A DNA stretch of 7,110 nucleotides from an uncultured Bacteroidales bacterium. Lineage in GTDB: Bacteria > Bacteroidota > Bacteroidia > Bacteroidales > Marinilabiliaceae. The number at the start of each line of letters is the position of its first letter. Positions within the stretch are counted from its first letter, which is position 1. The notes under the pieces are model-generated. The model made no database searches and was not told the origin of the DNA. It worked only from the letters and a program-made list of their open reading frames with translations. The stretch covers positions 1 through 7,110 of the forward strand of contig CAKVCS010000053.1 in the NCBI GenBank assembly GCA_934725785.1, in the 5' to 3' direction. This document shows positions 1 to 4,364 of the stretch, piece by piece. A program made the position numbers and the translations under genes.

Positions 1-574
1 CGCGTATCCTGAACGATGTGAAGTTCCATATGGCCGTCAGTCCGCCGCCTATCATCAGGTCGGCGACGCGCTGGGCCTGATCCACCGGCACCGTCAGTAT
101 CCCTATTTTCACGTCCGGCTTTTTTACGCGCCCGAAGTCGTCAAGGTGATAAATGGTCGTCCCGCCAATGTTCAGCCCCACCTTGTCTGGATTGATGTCG
201 AATGCCGCCTTGATGCTGAAGCCGAATTGCGCAAGTCCGTGGTCAAGCAGCAGGGCCGTCCCGAGGCTTCCCGCGCCGAACAAGTACCCGTACTCCACCG
301 TGTTGAAGCGCAGGAAGTTCTCCAGCACCGTAATGAGCGACTCAACCTCGTACCCCACGCGCGTCTTCCCTACTATCGCCGTGTGGCTCAGGTCTTTCGT
401 CACCTGGGTCGGGTCCACGCCCATCTCGCGCGCCATCTTGGTCGACGACACGTATCTCTGACCCGCCTTTAGCGCCAACTTCAAGTACGTAAGGTATATC
501 GGGAGGCGGTAGAGCGTCGGCTCCGGCACGAGCGCGCTTTTCTTCGGCTCGCCTTGTTCAGGTTCACTTGGCAT
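1..574 (-). CDS. rex: Redox-sensing transcriptional repressor Rex (3' end cut by window edge)
   Basis: Rex binds operators in front of fermentation and respiration genes and lets go when NADH rises, so it couples transcription to the NADH/NAD+ ratio. I translated the minus strand from the ATG at 574-572; 191 codons fit before the window edge. Residues 17-75 form the winged-helix DNA-binding domain, with LYRLPIYLTYL, YVSSTKMAREMGVD and KDLSHTAIVGKTRVGYEV. Residues 98-131 begin the Rossmann fold, with the dinucleotide signature GAGSLG at 100-105 followed by AAFDINPDKVG. The end, IWNFTSF, matches the family just before its C-terminal dimerisation helix, so roughly 20-30 residues are missing. The first 16 residues are a charged extension outside the conserved domain. 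The start is supported by a good Shine-Dalgarno sequence nine bases upstream. It is transcribed divergently from rnpA. The family is secure; its targets cannot be seen. Confidence 0.95.
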   Translation of the reverse strand, partial: MPSEPEQGEPKKSALVPEPTLYRLPIYLTYLKLALKAGQRYVSSTKMAREMGVDPTQVTKDLSHTAIVGKTRVGYEVESLITVLENFLRFNTVEYGYLFGAGSLGTALLLDHGLAQFGFSIKAAFDINPDKVGLNIGGTTIYHLDDFGRVKKPDVKIGILTVPVDQAQRVADLMIGGGLTAIWNFTSFRIR

Positions 575-583
575 CCTTGTTCT

Positions 584-591
584 TCCTCCTT
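584..591 (-). promoter_or_regulatory. Shine-Dalgarno site of rex
   Basis: On the minus strand AAGGAGGA lies nine bases before the rex ATG. It fixes the start codon. It stands out because the other starts in this window have A-rich leaders and no such motif, as is usual in Bacteroidota. Confidence 0.75.
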
Positions 592-607
592 GCGCTCTGG
601 CAATGTT

Positions 608-625
608 TACATTCAGGCAAATGTA
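608..625. repeat. 18-bp inverted repeat over the rex -7 element (possible operator)
   Basis: TACATT (608-613) and AATGTA (620-625) are perfect inverted arms separated by six bases. The right arm overlaps the putative rex -7 element. The length equals that of known Rex operators, but the arms do not match the classical TTGTGAA or TTGTTAA half-sites. Short repeats like this arise by chance, so the operator role is a guess based on position. Confidence 0.25.
618..625 (-). promoter_or_regulatory. Putative -7 element of the rex promoter
   Basis: TACATTTG on the minus strand is an exact match to the Bacteroidota -7 consensus TAnnTTTG and lies 43 bases upstream of the rex start. I find no TTTG or TTG at the expected distance for a -33 box, so the call rests on the -7 element and position. 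The element is also the right arm of an inverted repeat (608-625). Confidence 0.4.
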
Positions 626-734
626 CTAATTTTTTACCTTTGCTCATCGCGATTAGCGTGCCAAAAACGGAGCGCCGCTGGCGGGCGTGAGCGGTGAGGC
701 GTCTGTCGCTTTTCGCGCCCTCGGGTCGCTATTC

Positions 735-768
735 TTGTGCCATTTGTCGTTCCCTTGTCGTAAATTTG
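735..768 (+). promoter_or_regulatory. Putative promoter of the rnpA-yidD-recX-folC block
   Basis: TAAATTTG at 761-768 matches the Bacteroidota -7 consensus TAnnTTTG exactly. A TTG at 735-737 lies 23 bases upstream, and a TTTG at 743-746 only 14 bases upstream; neither has the ideal spacing near 19, so the -33 box is uncertain. Transcription would begin near 775, giving an rnpA leader of about 65 bases. A second match, TACCTTTG at 635-642, could be an upstream alternative. Confidence 0.5.
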
Positions 769-841
769 CGCGTCGGGTCGCGCGGGCCTGGCGGCTTCAC
801 GCCTTGCCTGTATGGCCGCGCCCCGGCGTCAATCAGTAGAA

Positions 842-1279
842 ATGGCAGACACGAACAACTCCGCGCCCTCCTTCCGTTTCCCAAAGGCTCAAAAGCTTTG
901 GGGCGAGACCTCCGTCGACATGCTCTTCGCCCGTGGCGAGGGCTTCACGCGCTTCCCTCTAAGGGTGGTCTACCTTGTGAGAGACGAGTCGCGCCCTGGC
1001 GAGGCCCCGTTGCGGATGATGGTGAGCGTCGGCAAGAAGCGGTTTAAGAGGGCGGTCAAGAGAAACAGGGTCAAGAGGCTTGTCCGCGAGGCGTGGCGGC
1101 TGCGCAAGGGGGCGGTGGAGCGAGCCCTCGCCGCGTCGCGGGCCAAGGGGCTTTATGTGGGTTTCGTCTTTGTCGGTAAGGAGTTGCCGTCTATGATCGC
1201 CGTGTCGGCGTCAATGGCCAAGGCGGTCGACAAGCTGGTCGACTCGCTCTCCCCGGCAAGTATGCCCCCCGTGGAGTGA
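842..1279 (+). CDS. rnpA: Ribonuclease P protein component
   Basis: RnpA is the small basic protein that binds RNase P RNA and helps it recognise and cut the 5' leaders of precursor tRNAs. From the ATG at 842 it is 145 residues. The N-terminal part has the family pattern FRFPKAQKLWG...VDMLFARGEGF, forming the cleft that binds the tRNA leader. The signature lies at residues 64-86: GKKRFKRAVKRNR followed by VKRLVREAWR, with the RNR core at 74-76, which contacts the catalytic RNA. An in-frame ATG at 812 would add ten residues (MAAPRRQSVE) that resemble nothing conserved, so 842 is preferred; neither start has a Shine-Dalgarno site. The stop codon overlaps the yidD start (TGATG), which suggests translational coupling. 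No rpmH lies upstream; the neighbour on that side is divergent rex. Confidence 0.95.
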   Translation: MADTNNSAPSFRFPKAQKLWGETSVDMLFARGEGFTRFPLRVVYLVRDESRPGEAPLRMMVSVGKKRFKRAVKRNRVKRLVREAWRLRKGAVERALAASRAKGLYVGFVFVGKELPSMIAVSASMAKAVDKLVDSLSPASMPPVE

Positions 1280-1584
1280 TGGCAGTCTCGGCTCTTCTGC
1301 GTCAAGCTTGGCGCGCCGCCATGAGCGGGGTGTCGTCCCTCCTCATATTGCCCATCAGATTCTACCAGCTCTGCATTTCGCCTCTCACCCCGCCGTCATG
1401 CAGGTTCACGCCCACCTGCTCGTCATACGCAGTTGAGTCCCTGCGCCGCCACGGCCCCGTCAAAGGTCTGTGGCTCGCTGTGCGGAGGCTGCTCAGATGC
1501 CGCCCCGGCGGTGGCTATGGCTATGACCCCGTCCCGGAAGAGTTCCATTTTTTCAAGAGAGGCGACAACCGAAAACGCCCGTAG
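1279..1584 (+). CDS. yidD: Membrane protein insertion efficiency factor YidD
   Basis: YidD is a small inner-membrane-associated protein that assists the YidC insertase; its exact mechanism is unknown. The 101-residue product carries the family blocks in order: LPIRFYQLCISPLTPPSCRFTPTCS (residues 24-48, written here as two joined blocks), SYAVESLRRHG (49-59), GLWLAVRRLLRCRPGG (63-78) and GYDPVPE (81-87). The conserved cysteines C41, C47 and C74 are present. Residues 1-25 are amphipathic to hydrophobic and fit membrane association. The ATG at 1279 overlaps the rnpA TGA by one base. A GTG at 1276 or an ATG at 1321 could also serve; the latter would give a length closer to a typical YidD. The rnpA-yidD pairing is widely conserved in bacteria. 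recX starts three bases after its stop. Confidence 0.93.
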   Translation: MAVSALLRQAWRAAMSGVSSLLILPIRFYQLCISPLTPPSCRFTPTCSSYAVESLRRHGPVKGLWLAVRRLLRCRPGGGYGYDPVPEEFHFFKRGDNRKRP

Positions 1585-1587
1585 CAT

Positions 1588-2106
1588 ATGTTCACGTCCA
1601 AGAGAATGAGCGGACGCCCCGTCTCGGAGGAGTACGCGCTCGGCAAGCTGGCGCGGCTGTGCTCCGCGTCCGAGCATTGCCGGCGGGAGATGGCGGACAA
1701 GTGCGCCAAGTGGGGGCTCGCTCACGAGTCCGCCGAGCGCGTGGTGCAAAGGCTCGTACAAGAGGGCTTTGTGGACGACGCGCGCTTCGCCACGCTCTAC
1801 GTCAGGGACAAGGCCCGGTTCGCGGGCTGGGGCCCCGTCAAGGTGCGCATGCAGCTCAAGCTGAAGGGGGTTGACGAGTCCGCCGCCGCCGATGCCATCG
1901 CTGCGTTCGACGCCTGCGAGTGGCATGCGCTGCTCGTCAAGGCTTTGAAAGCCAAGCTGCGGACTATGCCCGCTCCGCCCGACTCTGACGACGGCCTCGC
2001 CTACGGATCAAAGGCGTTCGCCTCGCTCGTCCGTTTCGCAATGCAAAGGGGGTTCGAATATGACGAGGTGAGAAATGCCGTGGCTGAGATAGCCAATGGT
2101 GATTAG
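1588..2106 (+). CDS. recX: RecA regulator RecX
   Basis: RecX proteins bind RecA filaments and modulate, usually inhibit, recombination and SOS activation. The 172-residue product has the three-helix repeats of the family: SEEYALGKLARLCSASEHCR..MADKCAKWG (13-43, written in two blocks), then the best-conserved stretch RLVQEGFVDDARFATLYVRD (55-74), then KARFAGWGPVKVRMQLKLKG and VDESA at 75-99. The C-terminal third, with a weaker third repeat (ASLVRFAMQRGFEYDEVRNAV, residues 145-165 in parts), is less conserved, as expected. An ATG at 1606 is a possible shorter start; 1588 is kept because it follows the yidD stop by three bases, which points to one transcript. recA is not in the window. folC follows after 24 bases. 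Confidence 0.9.
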   Translation: MFTSKRMSGRPVSEEYALGKLARLCSASEHCRREMADKCAKWGLAHESAERVVQRLVQEGFVDDARFATLYVRDKARFAGWGPVKVRMQLKLKGVDESAAADAIAAFDACEWHALLVKALKAKLRTMPAPPDSDDGLAYGSKAFASLVRFAMQRGFEYDEVRNAVAEIANGD

Positions 2107-2130
2107 TGAAAAACATAATCTTGTAGTAAA

Positions 2131-3426
2131 GTGACATACGATCAGATTCTTGATGATATCTTCAACCGTTTCCCGGTCTATCAGCAGGTAGGGGCCGTGG
2201 CTCTCAAGCCCGGCCTCGGCAACATTGAGGCAATAGATGAGCGGCTCGGCCACCCGCACCGTAAGTTCCGCACCATTCATGTGGCGGGTACCAACGGCAA
2301 GGGCTCCGTCTCGCACACCCTCGCCGCCATACTCCAGTCGGCAGGATATGTCACTGGCCTGTTCACGTCGCCCCACCTTGTCGACTTCCGTGAGCGTATC
2401 AGGATCGACGGGTGCATGATAACCAAGGATGATGTCATGGGGTTCATGGATCGTAACGACATGTTCCTCAATTCACTCAGCCCCTCTTTCTTCGAGATTA
2501 CGACGGCCATGGCGTTCGACTATTTCGAGCGCGTAGGCGTCGATGTGGCCGTTATAGAGGTCGGCCTCGGCGGCAGGCTTGACAGCACCAACATCATTTC
2601 GCCTGATCTCTGCGTCATAACGAATATCGGGCTTGAGCACACCCGGTATCTCGGCGACACGCTCGCAAAGATTGCCGCCGAGAAAGCTGGCATAATCAAG
2701 CCCGGAGTGCCTGTCGTCATCGGTGAGCGACATCCCGAGACCGACCCCGTCTTCATTGCCAAGGCCAACGAGGTCGGAGCCCCTATCGTCTTCGCCGAAG
2801 ACGTCATGAAGCTCCACTCGTTCCTCGTCAAGGATGGCATGCTTGTGGCCCAGGTCGAGAACGTGGGGAGGCAACAAGCCACCGAGCGCAAGTTCTCGCT
2901 CACAGGGCTGTGCCAGACGCACAATATGCTTACTGTCCTCGCGGCCGTCGAGCAGCTGAAGGATCTCGACTACGATGTCACGGATCTCGATGTCCGCAAG
3001 GGAATGGCCGACGTGCAAGGCCTGACAGGCCTGCAGGGCAGATGGCAGAAGATCGCGTCGCGCCCGGACGTCATTGTCGACACTGGGCACAACGCACACG
3101 GCGTGCGACTGCTCGCGCAGCAGCTCGAGCAGCAGCTGTCCAACTATCTGCACATTCACGTCGTCTGGGGCATGTGCAATGACAAGGAACCCGAGAAGGT
3201 CCTTGCGCTTCTGCCCAAAGAGGCGCGCTACTATTTCACTCAAGCCGCGGTCAAGCGGGCCACTCCGGCCGCCGACCTGTACGAAATCGGGCTCGGTCTC
3301 GGACTCAATTGCCATTTCTACCCCACTGTGGCCCAAGCTATGAACAGGGCCCTTCGAAATGCCGAGCCGGGAGACCTCATCTTTGTTGGTGGCAGCAACT
3401 TCATCGTCGCCGAGGTGCTGGGTTGA
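2131..3426 (+). CDS. folC: Bifunctional folylpolyglutamate synthase / dihydrofolate synthase
   Basis: FolC adds L-glutamate to dihydropteroate and extends the polyglutamate tail of folates using ATP, keeping folates in the cell and improving their fit to one-carbon enzymes. The 431-residue length is normal. The Mur-ligase-type central domain shows the P-loop AGTNGKGS (52-59), TSPHL (79-83), EVGLGGRLDSTN (143-154), TNIGLEH (164-170) and EKAGIIKPG (184-192), whose lysine matches the carbamylated lysine of E. coli FolC. The C-terminal glutamate-ligase domain shows LQGRWQ (301-306), DTGHNAHG (317-324) and GGSNFIVAE (420-428). The start is GTG at 2131; an in-frame TAA at 2116 leaves no upstream start, and the next in-frame ATG would delete the P-loop. 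The leader is A-rich without a Shine-Dalgarno site. It is the last gene of the block. Whether both activities are present cannot be told from motifs. Confidence 0.95.
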   Translation: MTYDQILDDIFNRFPVYQQVGAVALKPGLGNIEAIDERLGHPHRKFRTIHVAGTNGKGSVSHTLAAILQSAGYVTGLFTSPHLVDFRERIRIDGCMITKDDVMGFMDRNDMFLNSLSPSFFEITTAMAFDYFERVGVDVAVIEVGLGGRLDSTNIISPDLCVITNIGLEHTRYLGDTLAKIAAEKAGIIKPGVPVVIGERHPETDPVFIAKANEVGAPIVFAEDVMKLHSFLVKDGMLVAQVENVGRQQATERKFSLTGLCQTHNMLTVLAAVEQLKDLDYDVTDLDVRKGMADVQGLTGLQGRWQKIASRPDVIVDTGHNAHGVRLLAQQLEQQLSNYLHIHVVWGMCNDKEPEKVLALLPKEARYYFTQAAVKRATPAADLYEIGLGLGLNCHFYPTVAQAMNRALRNAEPGDLIFVGGSNFIVAEVLG

Positions 3427-3502
3427 ATGCCTCCAGAAGACGCCTCTAGGCCATTCACCAAATGAAACGACTCATGTGAAGTAAAAAAAATGGCATCTAC
3501 TA

Positions 3503-3532
3503 TTGGAGTGTAAGGGAAAAAGCCTAACTTTG
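3503..3532 (+). promoter_or_regulatory. Promoter of the tRNA-Val operon
   Basis: A TTG at 3503-3505 is followed after 19 bases by TAACTTTG at 3525-3532, an exact TAnnTTTG. This is the best-spaced Bacteroidota housekeeping promoter in the window. The predicted start near 3539 gives a leader of about 80 bases before the first tRNA. Confidence 0.75.
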
Positions 3533-3560
3533 CATCGCAATTCGGAACAAGATTGCAAAA

Positions 3561-3570
3561 CTCTTTGACA
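3561..3570 (+). promoter_or_regulatory. boxA-like antitermination element in the tRNA leader
   Basis: CTCTTTGACA resembles the boxA of bacterial rRNA operons (E. coli core CTCTTTAACA, one difference). In rRNA operons boxA RNA recruits NusB-NusE to prevent premature termination on untranslated RNA. Here it lies about 20-30 bases after the predicted start and before the first tRNA, the right place in a stable-RNA operon. Function is inferred from similarity and position. Confidence 0.5.
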
Positions 3571-3618
3571 ATTGGAAAAAGCGTCCTGTCCGCTTAGTGC
3601 GGCGGTGGCTGTTCTCTC

Positions 3619-3693
3619 GGGTGCTTAGCTCAGCTGGTTCAGAGCGTCTGCCCTACAAGCAGAGGGTCGGGGGTTCGAATCCCTCAGCACCCA
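3619..3693 (+). tRNA. tRNA-Val(UAC), copy 1
   Basis: The 75 bases fold into a full cloverleaf: acceptor GGGTGCT/AGCACCC, D arm GCTC/GAGC, anticodon stem TCTGC/GCAGA with loop CCTACAA, variable GGGTC, T arm GGGGG/CCCTC with loop TTCGAAT, and discriminator A73. The anticodon TAC reads GUA and probably other GUN valine codons. CCA is not encoded (CAA follows). The loop has C rather than U at position 33, which is highly unusual. It is identical to the copy at 3863-3937. Confidence 0.95.
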
Positions 3694-3734
3694 CAACCGA
3701 AGTAGCCATACTGTCAAGGTGTGAGCCTTTTTGG

Positions 3735-3809
3735 GGGCATTTAGCTCAGCTGGTTCAGAGCATTTGTCTGACAGACAAAGGGTCAGCGGTTCGAATCCGT
3801 TAATGCCCA
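3735..3809 (+). tRNA. tRNA-Val(GAC)
   Basis: The cloverleaf is complete: acceptor GGGCATT/AATGCCC, D arm GCTC/GAGC, anticodon stem TTTGT/ACAAA with loop CTGACAG, T arm AGCGG/CCGTT with loop TTCGAAT, and discriminator A73. The anticodon GAC reads GUC and GUU. U33 is normal here, unlike in its neighbours. CCA is not encoded. It sits 41 bases after the first tRNA in the same transcript, so together the operon covers all four valine codons. Confidence 0.95.
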
Positions 3810-3818
3810 CTCCCTTTT

Positions 3819-3862
3819 ATTGAAAAACTGAGATTTGCGCTTTGGGTGCGCTTTTCAATCTC
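3819..3862 (+). repeat. Hairpin-forming spacer between tRNA-Val(GAC) and tRNA-Val(UAC) copy 2
   Basis: GAGATT (3830-3835) pairs with AATCTC (3857-3862), and inside it GCGC (3837-3840) pairs with GCGC (3848-3851) around loop TTTGGGT. An alternative outer helix pairs ATTGAAAA (3819-3826) with TTTTCAAT (3852-3859). The first fold ends exactly at the base before the next tRNA. It lacks a T-run, so it is not a terminator; a role in processing of the polycistronic transcript is possible. Confidence 0.5.
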
Positions 3863-3937
3863 GGGTGCTTAGCTCAGCTGGTTCAGAGCGTCTGCCCTAC
3901 AAGCAGAGGGTCGGGGGTTCGAATCCCTCAGCACCCA
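3863..3937 (+). tRNA. tRNA-Val(UAC), copy 2
   Basis: All 75 bases are identical to the tRNA at 3619-3693, including anticodon TAC, C33 and discriminator A73; CCA is again not encoded. Identity outside the gene extends only a few bases upstream (TCTC) and ends at once downstream, so the duplicated unit is the tRNA itself. The copy is followed after 19 bases by the operon terminator. Confidence 0.95.
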
Positions 3938-3956
3938 CTTCATCATCATCCCCGTT

Positions 3957-3989
3957 CGTCCATCCTCCTTAGGGTGGACGTTTTTTTTT
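3957..3989 (+). terminator. Intrinsic terminator of the tRNA-Val operon
   Basis: CGTCCATCC (3957-3965) pairs over nine positions, with one G-T pair, with GGGTGGACG (3972-3980) around a six-base loop, followed directly by nine Ts (3981-3989). It closes the tRNA operon and separates it from the following intergenic DNA. Confidence 0.93.
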
Positions 3990-4190
3990 GCCCGTGCGCC
4001 ATGTGGCCTCTGGCTGTTCCGCATTTCACAAACCACCCAATCCTAACCGCCATAACCCAGAGGCCCCAGCCCTCCCAGACAGCTTGTTTCCTCCGGTATG
4101 CCATTTGCCTACCTATGGGTAAGTCTGGCGATGTGTCAGCTTGGGGCATACATCATTCGCAGGCTTGTTCTTCTTCCTTGCTCTCATAAA
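3990..4190. other. Gene-free stretch with two inverted repeats
   Basis: No credible protein gene is seen; the short open frames have no recognisable content. Two inverted repeats stand out. GGCCTCTGG (4005-4013) and CCAGAGGCC (4057-4065) are perfect nine-base arms around 43 bases. GTATGCC (4096-4102) and GGCATAC (4145-4151) are seven-base arms that enclose two small hairpins: TACC/GGTA (4110-4121, loop TATG) and CTGGC/GTCAG (4125-4139, loop GATGT). The second set could be a three-way junction. I found no TAnnTTTG match on the plus strand here. The stretch may be the 5' part of, or a spacer before, the candidate RNA that ends at 4364. Confidence 0.4.
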
Positions 4191-4364
4191 ATTAAGTTTT
4201 GGGGTAAGTCTTCTTCACGCCGCGCCCCAAAACGGGTCAAGTACCGCAGGTCGCCCGTCTGTTGGTGGCCGGGGCGACAATCCTGCGGTGGGGGCGGTAG
4301 CGCGGCTCTTGCGCCCTTAAAATGGTCAGTGGTGCGGAAACATTGTCTCCGCACCACTTTTTTT
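4191..4364 (+). ncRNA. Candidate structured non-coding RNA ending in an intrinsic terminator
   Basis: No plus-strand protein gene precedes the strong terminator at 4329-4364, and the tRNA operon has its own terminator upstream, so this terminator needs another transcript. The stretch is rich in helices: GTTTTGGGG (4196-4204) with CCCCAAAAC (4225-4233); a long hairpin with ACCGCAGG+TCGCCC (4243-4256) against GGGCGA and CCTGCGGT (4272-4289, four-base bulge); and GCCGCG (4219-4224), in the loop of the first hairpin, is complementary to CGCGGC (4301-4306), allowing a pseudoknot or an alternative rod-like fold. The 5' end is uncertain: TAAGTTTTG (4193-4201) resembles a -7 element but overlaps the first helix. 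I do not see the signature sequences of RNase P RNA, tmRNA or SRP RNA. A 6S-like RNA is possible by size but unproven. Confidence 0.4.
4329..4364 (+). terminator. Strong intrinsic terminator, plus strand
   Basis: GTGGTGCGGA (4329-4338) pairs perfectly with TCCGCACCAC (4348-4357) around a nine-base loop and is followed by seven Ts (4358-4364). The T-run overlaps the stop codon of the converging helicase gene. Read from the minus strand the same hairpin follows the helicase stop but lacks a good T-run (TGACCATTTT), so it is mainly a plus-strand terminator and at best a weak one for the helicase. Confidence 0.85.

Noticed and set aside
2117..2124. TAATCTTG before folC as a promoter -7 element
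   Set aside because: It has one mismatch to TAnnTTTG and no -33 box, and it would start transcription at the folC start codon; co-transcription with recX is simpler.
3118..3139. CAGCAGCTCGAGCAGCAGCTG-like quasi-repeat inside folC
   Set aside because: It encodes an ordinary Gln/Leu-rich helix (AQQLEQQL) and reflects codon choice.
2473..3336. A 287-codon open frame antisense to folC
   Set aside because: It lies wholly opposite a well-conserved gene, shows no recognisable motif, and long antisense frames are expected in GC-rich coding DNA.
3425..3456. GAATG/CATTC hairpin just after the folC stop as a terminator
   Set aside because: The stem has a bulge and no T-run follows, so it does not qualify as an intrinsic terminator; folC mRNA may read on toward the tRNA promoter region.
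3619..3937. Repeated 75-base units as a CRISPR-like or mobile repeat
   Set aside because: The units are tRNA genes with full cloverleaves, and the spacers differ in length and carry tRNA operon signals.
3842..4189. A 115-codon plus-strand frame running through tRNA copy 2 and the terminator
   Set aside because: It translates a tRNA and a terminator hairpin and has no recognisable protein content.
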